Positions 1-6,884 of a stretch of DNA of 25,653 bases are shown piece by piece. Position 1 is the first letter of the stretch; every line of letters starts with the position of its first letter. The position numbers and the translations under genes are program-made. The notes beneath the pieces are model-generated. The model had not been told where the DNA came from and did not search any database. It was given only the letters and a program-made list of their open reading frames with translations. This DNA comes from a virus: positions 3,904 to 29,556 of IMG/VR virus record IMGVR_UViG_3300030104_002295. One strand, given 5' to 3'.

Positions 1-213
1 TTGTGCAGTGTCAAATTGAACTGCTGCACCTTCTTGTTTTACTGCTGCTTCGCCGAATCCAACTAACATTACTTCTTCTTCAAAAGCTCTGTCACTTGTT
101 TCATTGTCAAAAATTTCAGCATGCTCGTTCTCATAACGAGAATACTCCATACCGAACAAGGCGTTTAGGCCAGGTTCTAGCTCTTTCGCTAATTGGGCTC
201 TATTAATCGCCAT
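1..213 (-). CDS. Major capsid protein, N-terminal part (cut by window edge)
   Basis: The first 71 codons of a gene that runs off the left edge. The start ATG at 213 is preceded by a strong Shine-Dalgarno sequence (AGGAGG, 7-8 bases upstream). The visible sequence begins MAINRAQLAKELEPGLNALF and continues with an acidic, aromatic stretch (EYSRYENEHAEIFD) and then FEEEVMLVGFGEAAVK. I recognise this as typical of N-termini of major capsid proteins of uncultured marine tailed phages. Its place, last in the order scaffold, two small capsid-region genes, then this gene, fits the shell protein, which would assemble on the scaffold. The fold and the rest of the protein cannot be judged. It is separated by 9 bases from the preceding gene and is probably co-transcribed with it. 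Confidence 0.65.
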   Translation of the reverse strand, partial: MAINRAQLAKELEPGLNALFGMEYSRYENEHAEIFDNETSDRAFEEEVMLVGFGEAAVKQEGAAVQFDTAQ

Positions 214-222
214 AATAACCTC

Positions 223-822
223 CTATACGCCAGCTGTTCCAGTACTAGAACCTAATTGATGGTTATTGATCTTCACAACAAATACACTGTTGTTCCCTGC
301 TGCTGCAGTGGAAATTGTATTGCTTGGAGTCTCATAACCAGCAACGATTCTAACCTGAAGGGTCGCTGTTGTTGTTGCTGAACTGGAATCTATTTCTACT
401 CCAGATAGACCCGTAGTGGTACTACCAGAACCGAAAATGAGATTCGCATTTTCGTTGATGTTCGCGCCAGATAAACTTGAAGCAACTGAATCTTGTTGTA
501 CAACAAACATTTGATCAGGGTCATCTGCTACGAAAGCAATCGCATCACCAGGTGATAACGATGCTGGGAAGTGATTTTTAAAAGTCGGTTTGCTTGTAGT
601 TGGGTCTGTATAAAAACATCCCATAAATACTCCGCATGATGCATCACCAGCAGTAGCTACTTCAACTGTTCCGTCGTTTTTGTATTTAACGGGGTCGCCA
701 GTGAAGATCGCAGTACTTTGGTTGTCACCTATAGAGTATTTAGTCGTTCCAGTTGTCCCACCTGGAGCCGAACCTACTTTAGCAATTGGACGTAAACCGA
801 AAGCGGCATCTATATTAGCCAT
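223..822 (-). CDS. Capsid-region structural protein, 199 aa (possible head decoration protein)
   Basis: A 199-residue protein rich in Gly, Ser, Thr and Ala with almost no predicted helix or membrane segment, as expected of a beta-rich virion protein. The N-terminus (MANIDAAFGLRPIAKVGSAP) resembles proteins encoded next to capsid genes in marine phages. It lies between the scaffold cluster and the likely major capsid gene, which suggests a head-decoration or stabilising role; that is inference from context. The start ATG at 822 has AAGGAGAC eight bases upstream, and part of that ribosome-binding site can pair in a hairpin (826-851). No catalytic motif was seen. The function is not proven; a minor capsid or tail-attachment protein is also possible. 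Confidence 0.6.
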   Translation of the reverse strand: MANIDAAFGLRPIAKVGSAPGGTTGTTKYSIGDNQSTAIFTGDPVKYKNDGTVEVATAGDASCGVFMGCFYTDPTTSKPTFKNHFPASLSPGDAIAFVADDPDQMFVVQQDSVASSLSGANINENANLIFGSGSTTTGLSGVEIDSSSATTTATLQVRIVAGYETPSNTISTAAAGNNSVFVVKINNHQLGSSTGTAGV

Positions 823-825
823 ATC

Positions 826-851
826 AGTCTCCTTTTACTTATTCAGAGACT
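826..851 (-). promoter_or_regulatory. Hairpin that can cover the ribosome-binding site
   Basis: The mRNA can form AGTCTC-14 nt-GAGACT (6 bp). The 3' arm contains most of the GGAG Shine-Dalgarno sequence of the 199-residue gene, so the structure could lower or tune its translation. The stem is short and may be fortuitous. Confidence 0.3.
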
Positions 852-864
852 AAAATCTTACTCA

Positions 865-1329
865 TTAAGACTTTTTGCCTCCAAAAGTTACTCTGCTTTG
901 CCTTTCCTGATGGATAGGCATGCTTGGATGCTCATCTTTATGCAAGTCATTTTTAATAGCGTCTGTCTTTTGATTAGTAAGATTTCTAAAATATTCATCT
1001 CGGTCCTCTTTCACCTCAATTGGACAACGCATCAAAGCTAACCCACCGATGCCAATTACACCTTTATACTTGCCGTCAGCGATAGATGGTAAATCCATTC
1101 TATCGGGATATTCATCTGCTTTCACAAATTCATACCCACTTCGTAGTCTACCAATGACATTTTTTTCATCAGCCATACCACGATACTCAAGTCGAACCCA
1201 CCGATGGTGAAAACCTTCTGGTGGTTCTGGTGCTTCTAAATTTGACGGAGGAACCCATCCCCTCGGTCGAGCGTCCTTTTCACGGGTTTCTTGTTTGCGT
1301 GATAGGTTTTTTATTCCTTTAGTACTCAT
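865..1329 (-). CDS. Hypothetical head-region protein, 154 aa
   Basis: A highly charged 154-residue protein, basic at the N-terminus (KGIKNLSRKQETREKDARPR), with a central W/P/E-rich part and no membrane segment. I do not recognise a named family, although similar proteins occur between scaffold and capsid genes in marine phage contigs. The start ATG at 1329 has GGAGG seven bases upstream. That Shine-Dalgarno sequence overlaps the last codons of the scaffold gene, whose stop codon is one base from this ATG, so the two are likely translationally coupled. A role in head assembly or as a minor head component is inferred only from position. Confidence 0.7.
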   Translation of the reverse strand: MSTKGIKNLSRKQETREKDARPRGWVPPSNLEAPEPPEGFHHRWVRLEYRGMADEKNVIGRLRSGYEFVKADEYPDRMDLPSIADGKYKGVIGIGGLALMRCPIEVKEDRDEYFRNLTNQKTDAIKNDLHKDEHPSMPIHQERQSRVTFGGKKS

Positions 1330-1330
1330 G

Positions 1331-2263
1331 TTAAGCCTCCTTCACGTGTTTTGCGTACTCTTCAAGTGGCACACCAAGTTTTTTTGCGATAGCTACCTGT
1401 GAGGGTGTGAGTTTCACAGTGCGGCGGCCTGTTGCCGATGTTCTTACAGCAGAACCAACTTTTTGAGTTGGTCTTGCTTGACTCCCCTGTTGAGGGAAAC
1501 TTTTTGCAATTCGTTTGTCAATTTCAGTATAGTATTCATCTGTCGTTGCGTCAAATCCTTCTTCTACTAATTCTTCATGCAAACCCATTGCGGCATAAGT
1601 CATAACTTTATTTTTACCAAACCAAGCGTTTCTACCAGCCCACTCTTCTGCTTTTGGATCTGGTTTTACTACAGCTTCTGCTTTTGCTTGATCTGCTGTT
1701 TGAGGAGCAGGTTGTTGTAATATTTCAGGCATTGGTTCACCTTGAAACTCTTGACCTTTTGTTCGCTCTCTCTTTGCTTTAGTTACATTTACACGTTCTT
1801 TTTCAATAGCTAATCTAGCTATTTCCTGTTGAGCTTCTACTTGCTTATTAATGTCGCCTGCTTGAACAGCAGCTTCCATTGCTCTTTTAGCAAAAGCTTC
1901 TTGTGTTACTAATTTATCTTCTATTTGTTTTATACTGTAATCATCTTTTTGAGCTCCAGTATTAACAGCATTTTTATATTTATCGTTTACGTTTTTAGCA
2001 TATTCTATTGCTGCTTGTTCTCTTCTTTCAGCCTCTCGCATTTTACGAGTTAACTTATCAATACGTCTTTTTACAGATTGAGAATAATCTTCAAGCTCTT
2101 CTTTTTTATCATCTGTTTCAACAATAGGAGCCTGATCTACTTGTTCAACATTTACTTCTGACTCGTTACTTTTTAACTTATCATCTTCTTTTAACTCCAC
2201 TTCGACGGGGTCTCCCGAAGTATCTATCGGGACCATTTTGTCATTTTGTGTTTGTTCTTGCAT
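1331..2263 (-). CDS. Capsid scaffolding protein
   Basis: A 310-residue, strongly charged protein with the layout of a phage scaffold: an acidic N-terminal third, a long helical and probably coiled-coil centre (K/R/E/A-rich, about residues 60-165), a Pro/Gln/Ala-rich linker, and a basic C-terminal helix-turn-helix tail (KLTPSQVAIAKKLGVPLEEY). Such a C-terminal tail contacts the coat protein in known scaffolds. Scaffolds guide shell assembly and leave or are degraded before DNA packaging. I chose the ATG at 2263 rather than the in-frame ATG at 2275 because only 2263 has a properly spaced Shine-Dalgarno (GGAGA, 6 bases). It lies one gene downstream of nothing but the co-chaperonin gene and two genes upstream of the capsid-region proteins, in the usual position. 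No protease domain was seen. Confidence 0.75.
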   Translation of the reverse strand: MQEQTQNDKMVPIDTSGDPVEVELKEDDKLKSNESEVNVEQVDQAPIVETDDKKEELEDYSQSVKRRIDKLTRKMREAERREQAAIEYAKNVNDKYKNAVNTGAQKDDYSIKQIEDKLVTQEAFAKRAMEAAVQAGDINKQVEAQQEIARLAIEKERVNVTKAKRERTKGQEFQGEPMPEILQQPAPQTADQAKAEAVVKPDPKAEEWAGRNAWFGKNKVMTYAAMGLHEELVEEGFDATTDEYYTEIDKRIAKSFPQQGSQARPTQKVGSAVRTSATGRRTVKLTPSQVAIAKKLGVPLEEYAKHVKEA

Positions 2264-2276
2264 AGAGTTCTCCATG

Positions 2277-2693
2277 TTACATTATGTTAGCTGGCAATAT
2301 GTCTCTAGGATCATCAACGACTGCCAGAATCTCATCTTCGTTAATAATACGTAACTCACCACCATCAATCTTTACTCTAGATCCTGCATAGCGAGTTATT
2401 ATAACCCAATCGCCCTCTTTACACCAAGGACCATCAGGGTATCTCTCTTTATCTTTGTAGCATAAAGAACCAGTCTTTAATACTTTACATATGTTTGTTG
2501 TTATTTGTGATTCTTCTACTGTTTCATCAGTAAGAATAACACCACCTTTTGTTTTACCTTTTAATTTTAAGGGAAATAAAACTATTCTCCATCCAACTGG
2601 ATTAGGAACTTTTTCAAGTTCATTTTTTTTCTTTTCTTTACTTGCGCCATCCCAGATATGTTCTGGAACAATAAGTTTAGGTTTCGTCATCAT
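2277..2693 (-). CDS. GroES-like co-chaperonin (Cpn10 family)
   Basis: A 138-residue protein whose residues 30-127 align by eye with GroES: PVGWRIVLFPL corresponds to the first strand, GKTKGGVILTDE to the mobile loop, KEGDWVIITRYAG to the GD.V core, and NEDEILAVV to the C-terminal strand. The GGVIL motif (residues 50-54) corresponds to the GG-I-V-L of bacterial GroES that docks on GroEL, so it could cap the host chaperonin as T4 gp31 does. It differs from cellular GroES (about 97 residues) by a roughly 30-residue charged N-terminal extension, an insert near residues 76-92 and a short C-terminal tail. Directly upstream of the scaffold and capsid genes, it most likely serves capsid folding. ATGATG at 2693/2690 follows GGAG, so either Met may be used. 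Confidence 0.85.
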   Translation of the reverse strand: MMTKPKLIVPEHIWDGASKEKKKNELEKVPNPVGWRIVLFPLKLKGKTKGGVILTDETVEESQITTNICKVLKTGSLCYKDKERYPDGPWCKEGDWVIITRYAGSRVKIDGGELRIINEDEILAVVDDPRDILPANIM

Positions 2694-2877
2694 CTAGCTC
2701 CGTTTTCTTTAGCAGGTTAAGGAGTTCCTGTTCTGCTTCTTTAAGACCAGCTAACCTACCAACCATATATCGGTAAGTCTCCCAATCTTTTACATTATTA
2801 CATATAGCTTCTTTTGTAACGTCTTGTCTAGCTTTTAGTTCTTTTTTTAAATGAGTAAATAAATTTTCTATGAGCAT
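2677..2877 (-). CDS. Small conserved phage protein, 66 aa
   Basis: A 66-residue all-helical charged protein (FTHLKKELKARQDVTKEAIC at residues 7-26; KEAEQELLNLLKK near the C-terminus), with no membrane segment. Proteins of this type sit beside head genes in marine phages, but I know of no assigned function. It overlaps the lysozyme gene by 10 bases at its start and the co-chaperonin gene by 17 bases at its end, so it is translated within the same operon. The overlap and the clear codon pattern make the gene itself credible. A head-completion or lysis-accessory function would be a guess. Confidence 0.65.
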   Translation of the reverse strand: MLIENLFTHLKKELKARQDVTKEAICNNVKDWETYRYMVGRLAGLKEAEQELLNLLKKTELDDDET

Positions 2878-3308
2878 GATTTCATTTGATCCGATAATTT
2901 TTTACAGCGATTTGGAGTTTGACGATTCCATTTCGAGTCTAACATCTCTAAACTCGCACCTTCAAAATTTCGGTCCTGCAGGCATTTCCACATATTTTTA
3001 AACTTAGACACGCCTGTAGGCCCAAGTTGAAACACCATCTCCGTTAGAGTGTGCTGTGCAGTTGTAGGTAAATCAGAAACACCATTATTTTTCATAAGTG
3101 TTCTAGCTTTACCAATTGCTTTATTTAAATCTGTATCAAATACTTCTTGCAGTTCTTCTTTAGTATATGTTTTACCATCTTCAAAATTATCTTCATGTAC
3201 TACTTTATGACCCCAGCCTATTGTACGAAATCCTTCGGTATCCATGTATACGTGATCTCTAAAACCCTCGGATAATTTTACTGAACCAGCTAATTCGTCG
3301 TATGTCAC
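2868..3308 (-). CDS. Endolysin: T4-type lysozyme (GH24)
   Basis: A 146-residue muramidase that cleaves the N-acetylmuramic acid to N-acetylglucosamine bond of peptidoglycan at the end of infection. The sequence LSEGFRDHVYMDTEGFRTIG contains the T4 lysozyme catalytic triad with exact spacing: Glu14, Asp23 and Thr29 (T4: Glu11, Asp20, Thr26). WGHK follows, and a C-terminal segment DSKWNRQTPNRC matches the family. There is no signal peptide, so release through the neighbouring holin is expected. The start is a GTG at 3308 overlapping the holin stop as GTGA, which indicates coupled translation. Length fits the family (about 150-165). Confidence 0.92.
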   Translation of the reverse strand: MTYDELAGSVKLSEGFRDHVYMDTEGFRTIGWGHKVVHEDNFEDGKTYTKEELQEVFDTDLNKAIGKARTLMKNNGVSDLPTTAQHTLTEMVFQLGPTGVSKFKNMWKCLQDRNFEGASLEMLDSKWNRQTPNRCKKLSDQMKSCS

Positions 3309-3718
3309 TTAGCAATTCCTTTTGCCTTCTCGAAACTTCTCATCCCAGCTACGCCGAGCATTGAGGTGACTATGGCTAGTAAGGGCCCAGTCTCTATGGC
3401 AGGCGGTACAATATCCATACCTGAAAATTTTGCATACCATTCAATACATGGCGATAATATAAAAGCAAAAAATAAGGCAAGGGCTCCGCACCATCCTATA
3501 GCGGGTCGCCAGCCAGCAACGAATACGCTGCGATGGCTGGCTTCCTTTGCATTAACATCTAACTGTTTTTCTGCAAGCTTTTGTTGTAAGCGTTGCATTA
3601 AAATCTTTTTATCTAATTTTTCTTCCTCACTCGTATGAAGTTCATCGACAACTTTTGAAATGGTTGCTAAGGCTCCGCCTTTTCCACCACCAAGTAAACC
3701 ACCGATTAAATTAAGCAC
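3305..3718 (-). CDS. Holin (GTA-type, 3TM family)
   Basis: A 137-residue membrane protein. A Gly-rich hydrophobic N-terminus is followed by a charged amphipathic helix (residues about 22-60), then the signature HRSVFVAGWRPAIGWCGALA leading into a first transmembrane segment (about 72-97) and a second one (about 110-127, GPLLAIVTSMLGVAGM). The AGWRP-IGW motif is characteristic of the holin family described from gene transfer agents (PF11351-type). It would form the inner-membrane lesion that lets the adjacent lysozyme reach the wall. The start is GTG at 3718, sharing its G with the TAG stop of the upstream 44-residue membrane protein. The GTGA link to the lysozyme completes the lysis cassette. 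Confidence 0.88.
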   Translation of the reverse strand: MLNLIGGLLGGGKGGALATISKVVDELHTSEEEKLDKKILMQRLQQKLAEKQLDVNAKEASHRSVFVAGWRPAIGWCGALALFFAFILSPCIEWYAKFSGMDIVPPAIETGPLLAIVTSMLGVAGMRSFEKAKGIAK

Positions 3719-3852
3719 TATGCTGCTCCGCCTGTCATCCAGCTAATTACCCAGATAACTACGATCGCTACGATAGCGGCCTTAATCCAGTCCTTCATTT
3801 TCCAATCTGACCATTCTTTAATATGGCCCCATAGATCTTTTAATAGGTTCAT
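3718..3852 (-). CDS. Small membrane protein, 44 aa (lysis cassette)
   Basis: A 44-residue protein. Its N-terminal half is amphipathic and Trp-rich (WGHIKEWSDWKMKDW), followed by a single transmembrane helix (KAAIVAIVVIWVISWM) and a short GGAA end. The start ATG at 3852 has an excellent Shine-Dalgarno (AAAGGAGG, 4-6 bases upstream). It immediately precedes the holin, with the stop TAG overlapping the holin GTG by one base. Position and topology suggest a holin regulator, pinholin-like peptide or spanin-like partner; which of these cannot be told from sequence. Confidence 0.75.
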   Translation of the reverse strand: MNLLKDLWGHIKEWSDWKMKDWIKAAIVAIVVIWVISWMTGGAA

Positions 3853-3882
3853 AAAACCTCCTTTATTAAGTTAGGGATTATA

Positions 3883-4068
3883 CTATTTTACGCCTTTGAA
3901 AGCTACCTTTTTAATTTGCATTTTACTTGTCTGCCCTTGTGGTCCACTTCCTTTATTTTGTTTTACAACAAAAGGAGAAATACTTACTTCAGCAGTTGAA
4001 GCAGTTCCTCTATTAGGAAAAGGATTTTTTTGAGGTACTTGAGTCATTTTTGCATTTTTAAACTTCAT
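3883..4068 (-). CDS. Hypothetical small basic protein, 61 aa
   Basis: A 61-residue basic protein without a membrane segment or recognisable motif, rich in Lys, Gln, Pro, Ser and Thr, and apparently extended or disordered. It starts at an ATG that overlaps the stop of the upstream 69-residue gene as ATGA. That arrangement is the main evidence for a real gene. It lies in the late region between portal and lysis genes, so a minor virion or assembly role is possible but unsupported by sequence. Confidence 0.6.
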   Translation of the reverse strand: MKFKNAKMTQVPQKNPFPNRGTASTAEVSISPFVVKQNKGSGPQGQTSKMQIKKVAFKGVK

Positions 4069-4274
4069 GATCTTGCCTTTCCATAGCCACGTTGCGCTAG
4101 TCTACCTGCTAGACCACCTTTATTCATGCCCATTTTTTTTAAACCATTAATAACACCGCCATTAGCTTTTTTTGTAGCTCCAGCAATTCTGTCTGCTTGT
4201 GTAGGTTTGGGATTATTGTCTATACCTGCTTTTACAGATAACATACCAAATTCTGTTTTAGAATCTTTTCCCAT
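4065..4274 (-). CDS. Hypothetical small basic protein, 69 aa
   Basis: A 69-residue basic protein, Gly- and Lys-rich in its C-terminal half (GVINGLKKMGMNKGGLAGRL), beginning MGKDSKTEFGMLSVKAGIDN. I recall similar short proteins near portal genes in marine phage contigs, without known function. The GG-containing basic tail is reminiscent of the GG motifs in the giant protein of this phage. There is no good Shine-Dalgarno in front of the ATG at 4274, five bases from the previous stop, so translation probably depends on coupling. It ends in an ATGA overlap with the next gene. Confidence 0.6.
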   Translation of the reverse strand: MGKDSKTEFGMLSVKAGIDNNPKPTQADRIAGATKKANGGVINGLKKMGMNKGGLAGRLAQRGYGKARS

Positions 4275-4279
4275 AACAA

Positions 4280-4501
4280 TTAATGTATAGTTGGTTTTAT
4301 TAAATTTAGCAAGTCTCTTCCATTATGATTCATAATATTATCATATTCTTGTTCAGTGAGATTATTATGATACAGCATTTTAGCTACACCCATCATTGCA
4401 CCCGCTAAAAGTATCTGTTCTTCTTGACTTGTAACCGCTGTATCTGAAAAATTCATCAACTCGTTAAAATATTCCTGTAATTTATCTGTTGCGCTTTGCA
4501 T
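4280..4501 (-). CDS. Hypothetical helical protein, 73 aa
   Basis: A 73-residue acidic helical protein (MQSATDKLQEYFNELMNFSD at the start). I placed the start at the ATG at 4501, giving a 20-base overlap with the end of the portal gene; in-frame starts at 4531 and 4549 would lengthen the overlap. None has a clear Shine-Dalgarno, so translation is probably coupled to the portal gene. The segment EEQILLAGAMMGVAKMLY is amphipathic rather than a clear membrane span. I do not recognise a family. Its position directly after the portal allows a head-tail or portal-associated function, but this is only context. Confidence 0.6.
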   Translation of the reverse strand: MQSATDKLQEYFNELMNFSDTAVTSQEEQILLAGAMMGVAKMLYHNNLTEQEYDNIMNHNGRDLLNLIKPTIH

Positions 4502-6884
4502 TGTTTTGATTTTGTTTCTGAAGATTAACATTTGCACGTAATTGTGCAATATCTTCTTGTGAATCCATCTTCGCTTCTGCTAATTCTTCGTTTTGAGTTA
4601 ATTTTGCAGCGTCCAAACTCATTTTTCCTTGATCATATGTTGTTTTTCTCTGTAAATCTTGCGCTTTTAAGTTAATTTCTTGTTGTTTTAGTGCAATTAA
4701 CGGATCTTCTCCCTGTTCAGCCATCATTTGTTGCTCTTCAGTCACCATTTTCTCTGTCATTTCAACAATTCTCTCTGCAATTTTAGATTCTACTAGCTCT
4801 TGCATTTCATTTTGTTGTTCTGGTGGTAATTCACCACCTGCTTGAGCCTGTAATGCTTCAAATTCTTTTGCCATTTCTTGTTCTACCTCTTCTCTTGCCT
4901 GTAATGACACGTGTTCCATAATATGTGATTGCAAAATCATCATAGTTTGAGGATTATTTTTTACCAAAATACTAGAAAAGAAAGCTCTATGTGCATCTAT
5001 GTGTGCTAGTTGATTTTGTTTTCTAAAAGCTGTTAATGAACCACCTGATAATGCTGTTGCATTTTCCATACCTGGATCCATTGGTTCTGGCCCAGTAGGG
5101 ACTGGTAATATAGCATCAATATTTTGAACACCCATAGCTGAATACATTCTTCTATATGCCTCGTATATATTGTGCATTTGTGGTGCAGCTTCTGCTAATT
5201 GTAATTGTGTTTGTGCCAACGTCACACGTTGTGACATAGAAAATATGGTAGGATCAGAAACAGGAATAATGTCTATTCTCTCGTCAAAATCACTAGCTTT
5301 TAATGATTGTAAATCACCTTGCACTTCGTAAGGATACATAGGTGGTAAAGACTCTGCAAAAATTCTTGATAGTAACTTAAACTCTATTCTTTGAGCGTAA
5401 TGAATTCTTTTATGGATAGCGGACATGACACGCATGCCTCTTTCCATTAAAGCCATTGTTGTGCCAACAGGAGCTCCCGCATTTGCAGCATCACCTATTT
5501 TTTGATCTGCTACAGTTGCAAATTCTTTTCCTGCTTGAACACAAAATCCTAATAATTGAAATAAAGTTGGATCTGCACCTTTATAAGGTAAAGGTAAAAG
5601 ACCTGCACGTAGATCACCACTTGGTGCATCTACATCTCTAAACTCACCAGGTTGTATAGGGCTATCATCATCTGCTATTCGCAAACCTCTAGCTTTAAAA
5701 CCTGCAGGTAAATTTGCTAATGTTCCAGCATCAATTAATTGACGTAAAGCTGCTGTGGCAGTTCTAGATAAACCACCGATCATATGAATTAAACCAAGAC
5801 CATAAAAACCAAGACCTGGCATAAATTTGTAATGAACAAAATACTGTTGTTTTTTATATAAAGTGTCTCCATCTTTATAATTTCTATAAATAGAAAGAAC
5901 GTTGCCTGATCCTTCATCTATAGTAACTATGTATGGAAGTTTAATACCATCAGGATCTTCAAATCCTGGCACATCTAAATCAACATGCATTTCTAATAAA
6001 GTATATTGATCATCTCTGTATCCAGTTTTTTGTACGCCAGATAGTTTTCTTTCCTTTTCTTCAACTTTGTTTTCTTCTTGTACAACTTGTAAATCAACAT
6101 CACGGTAAAAACCCGATACTTGCATTTTTTTAATATCATTATCTGTTCTTTTTAAAATATGAGTTACTCTTTCACACTCTTCTAAATTTGTAGCTGTGTA
6201 AGGTACAACTAAATCTTCTGCTGGTATAAATTTAGATACAGCTCTTCCAAGATTTGCATCGTAATATATTTTTTTAAATGTTGAACCTGCAAGAGGTAGA
6301 TAGAAAAGCATTTGATCTAATTCTGGATCATATTCTTCCATGACGTGCATAATTTGATAGTTCATAAAATCACTTACACGCTGTGCTTGATCTTCTTTAT
6401 CTTTTGTAGCCTGTCCAATAATTTGAGTTCTTACAGGGCCACTTGCTGGTAATAATTCTTTGTATGCTTGTGCTTGAAACTGTGTAACTGATTCAGATAA
6501 TAAAGGATGTGTTACACCACTTGCACCTTGAAAGGGTTGAGATCTTTCATTGTAATTTAATCCAAGTAAATCTAAACCTTTTGTGTATGCTTCTTCCCAT
6601 TGTTGTCTTGACGATTTATCATCTTCAAAAGATTGTCTAAGTTCGCTGGCTATTACTTGTAAATCGTTTTCATCAATAAATTCTGCTAAATTACCATCAA
6701 ATCCAGTATCAGGTGGCATTATTTCAGGATTAACAATAGCTCCACCATCTTCAGTCATTTCAATATCAATAGGTTGATCAGTTCCTGGGGCTAATTCTAC
6801 TTCTTGTCCCACCAATGGTGGTATCATTAATTCGTCATTAACCGTTTGTGGTTCGTCGTAATTTGCTGGTCTTTCTACAACCAT
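4482..6884 (-). CDS. Portal protein
   Basis: An 800-residue protein with the features of the portal of podovirus-like marine phages. The N-terminal region (about 70-260) carries a conserved stretch around WEEAYTKGLDLLGLNYNERS and GVTHPLLSESVTQFQAQAYK. The core contains LPLAGSTFKKIYYD, EDLVVPYTA and GLGLIHMIGGLSRTATAALR. A long Gln/Glu/Met-rich helical tail (about 640-800) could form the barrel or crown. The portal is the dodecameric ring through which terminase packages DNA and to which the tail attaches. The ATG at 6884 overlaps the stop of the giant gene (TAATG) with GGAG upstream. The order terminase, giant protein, portal is compact and co-directional. Length is at the long end for portals, as in P22-like proteins. 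Confidence 0.88.
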   Translation of the reverse strand: MVVERPANYDEPQTVNDELMIPPLVGQEVELAPGTDQPIDIEMTEDGGAIVNPEIMPPDTGFDGNLAEFIDENDLQVIASELRQSFEDDKSSRQQWEEAYTKGLDLLGLNYNERSQPFQGASGVTHPLLSESVTQFQAQAYKELLPASGPVRTQIIGQATKDKEDQAQRVSDFMNYQIMHVMEEYDPELDQMLFYLPLAGSTFKKIYYDANLGRAVSKFIPAEDLVVPYTATNLEECERVTHILKRTDNDIKKMQVSGFYRDVDLQVVQEENKVEEKERKLSGVQKTGYRDDQYTLLEMHVDLDVPGFEDPDGIKLPYIVTIDEGSGNVLSIYRNYKDGDTLYKKQQYFVHYKFMPGLGFYGLGLIHMIGGLSRTATAALRQLIDAGTLANLPAGFKARGLRIADDDSPIQPGEFRDVDAPSGDLRAGLLPLPYKGADPTLFQLLGFCVQAGKEFATVADQKIGDAANAGAPVGTTMALMERGMRVMSAIHKRIHYAQRIEFKLLSRIFAESLPPMYPYEVQGDLQSLKASDFDERIDIIPVSDPTIFSMSQRVTLAQTQLQLAEAAPQMHNIYEAYRRMYSAMGVQNIDAILPVPTGPEPMDPGMENATALSGGSLTAFRKQNQLAHIDAHRAFFSSILVKNNPQTMMILQSHIMEHVSLQAREEVEQEMAKEFEALQAQAGGELPPEQQNEMQELVESKIAERIVEMTEKMVTEEQQMMAEQGEDPLIALKQQEINLKAQDLQRKTTYDQGKMSLDAAKLTQNEELAEAKMDSQEDIAQLRANVNLQKQNQNNAKRNR

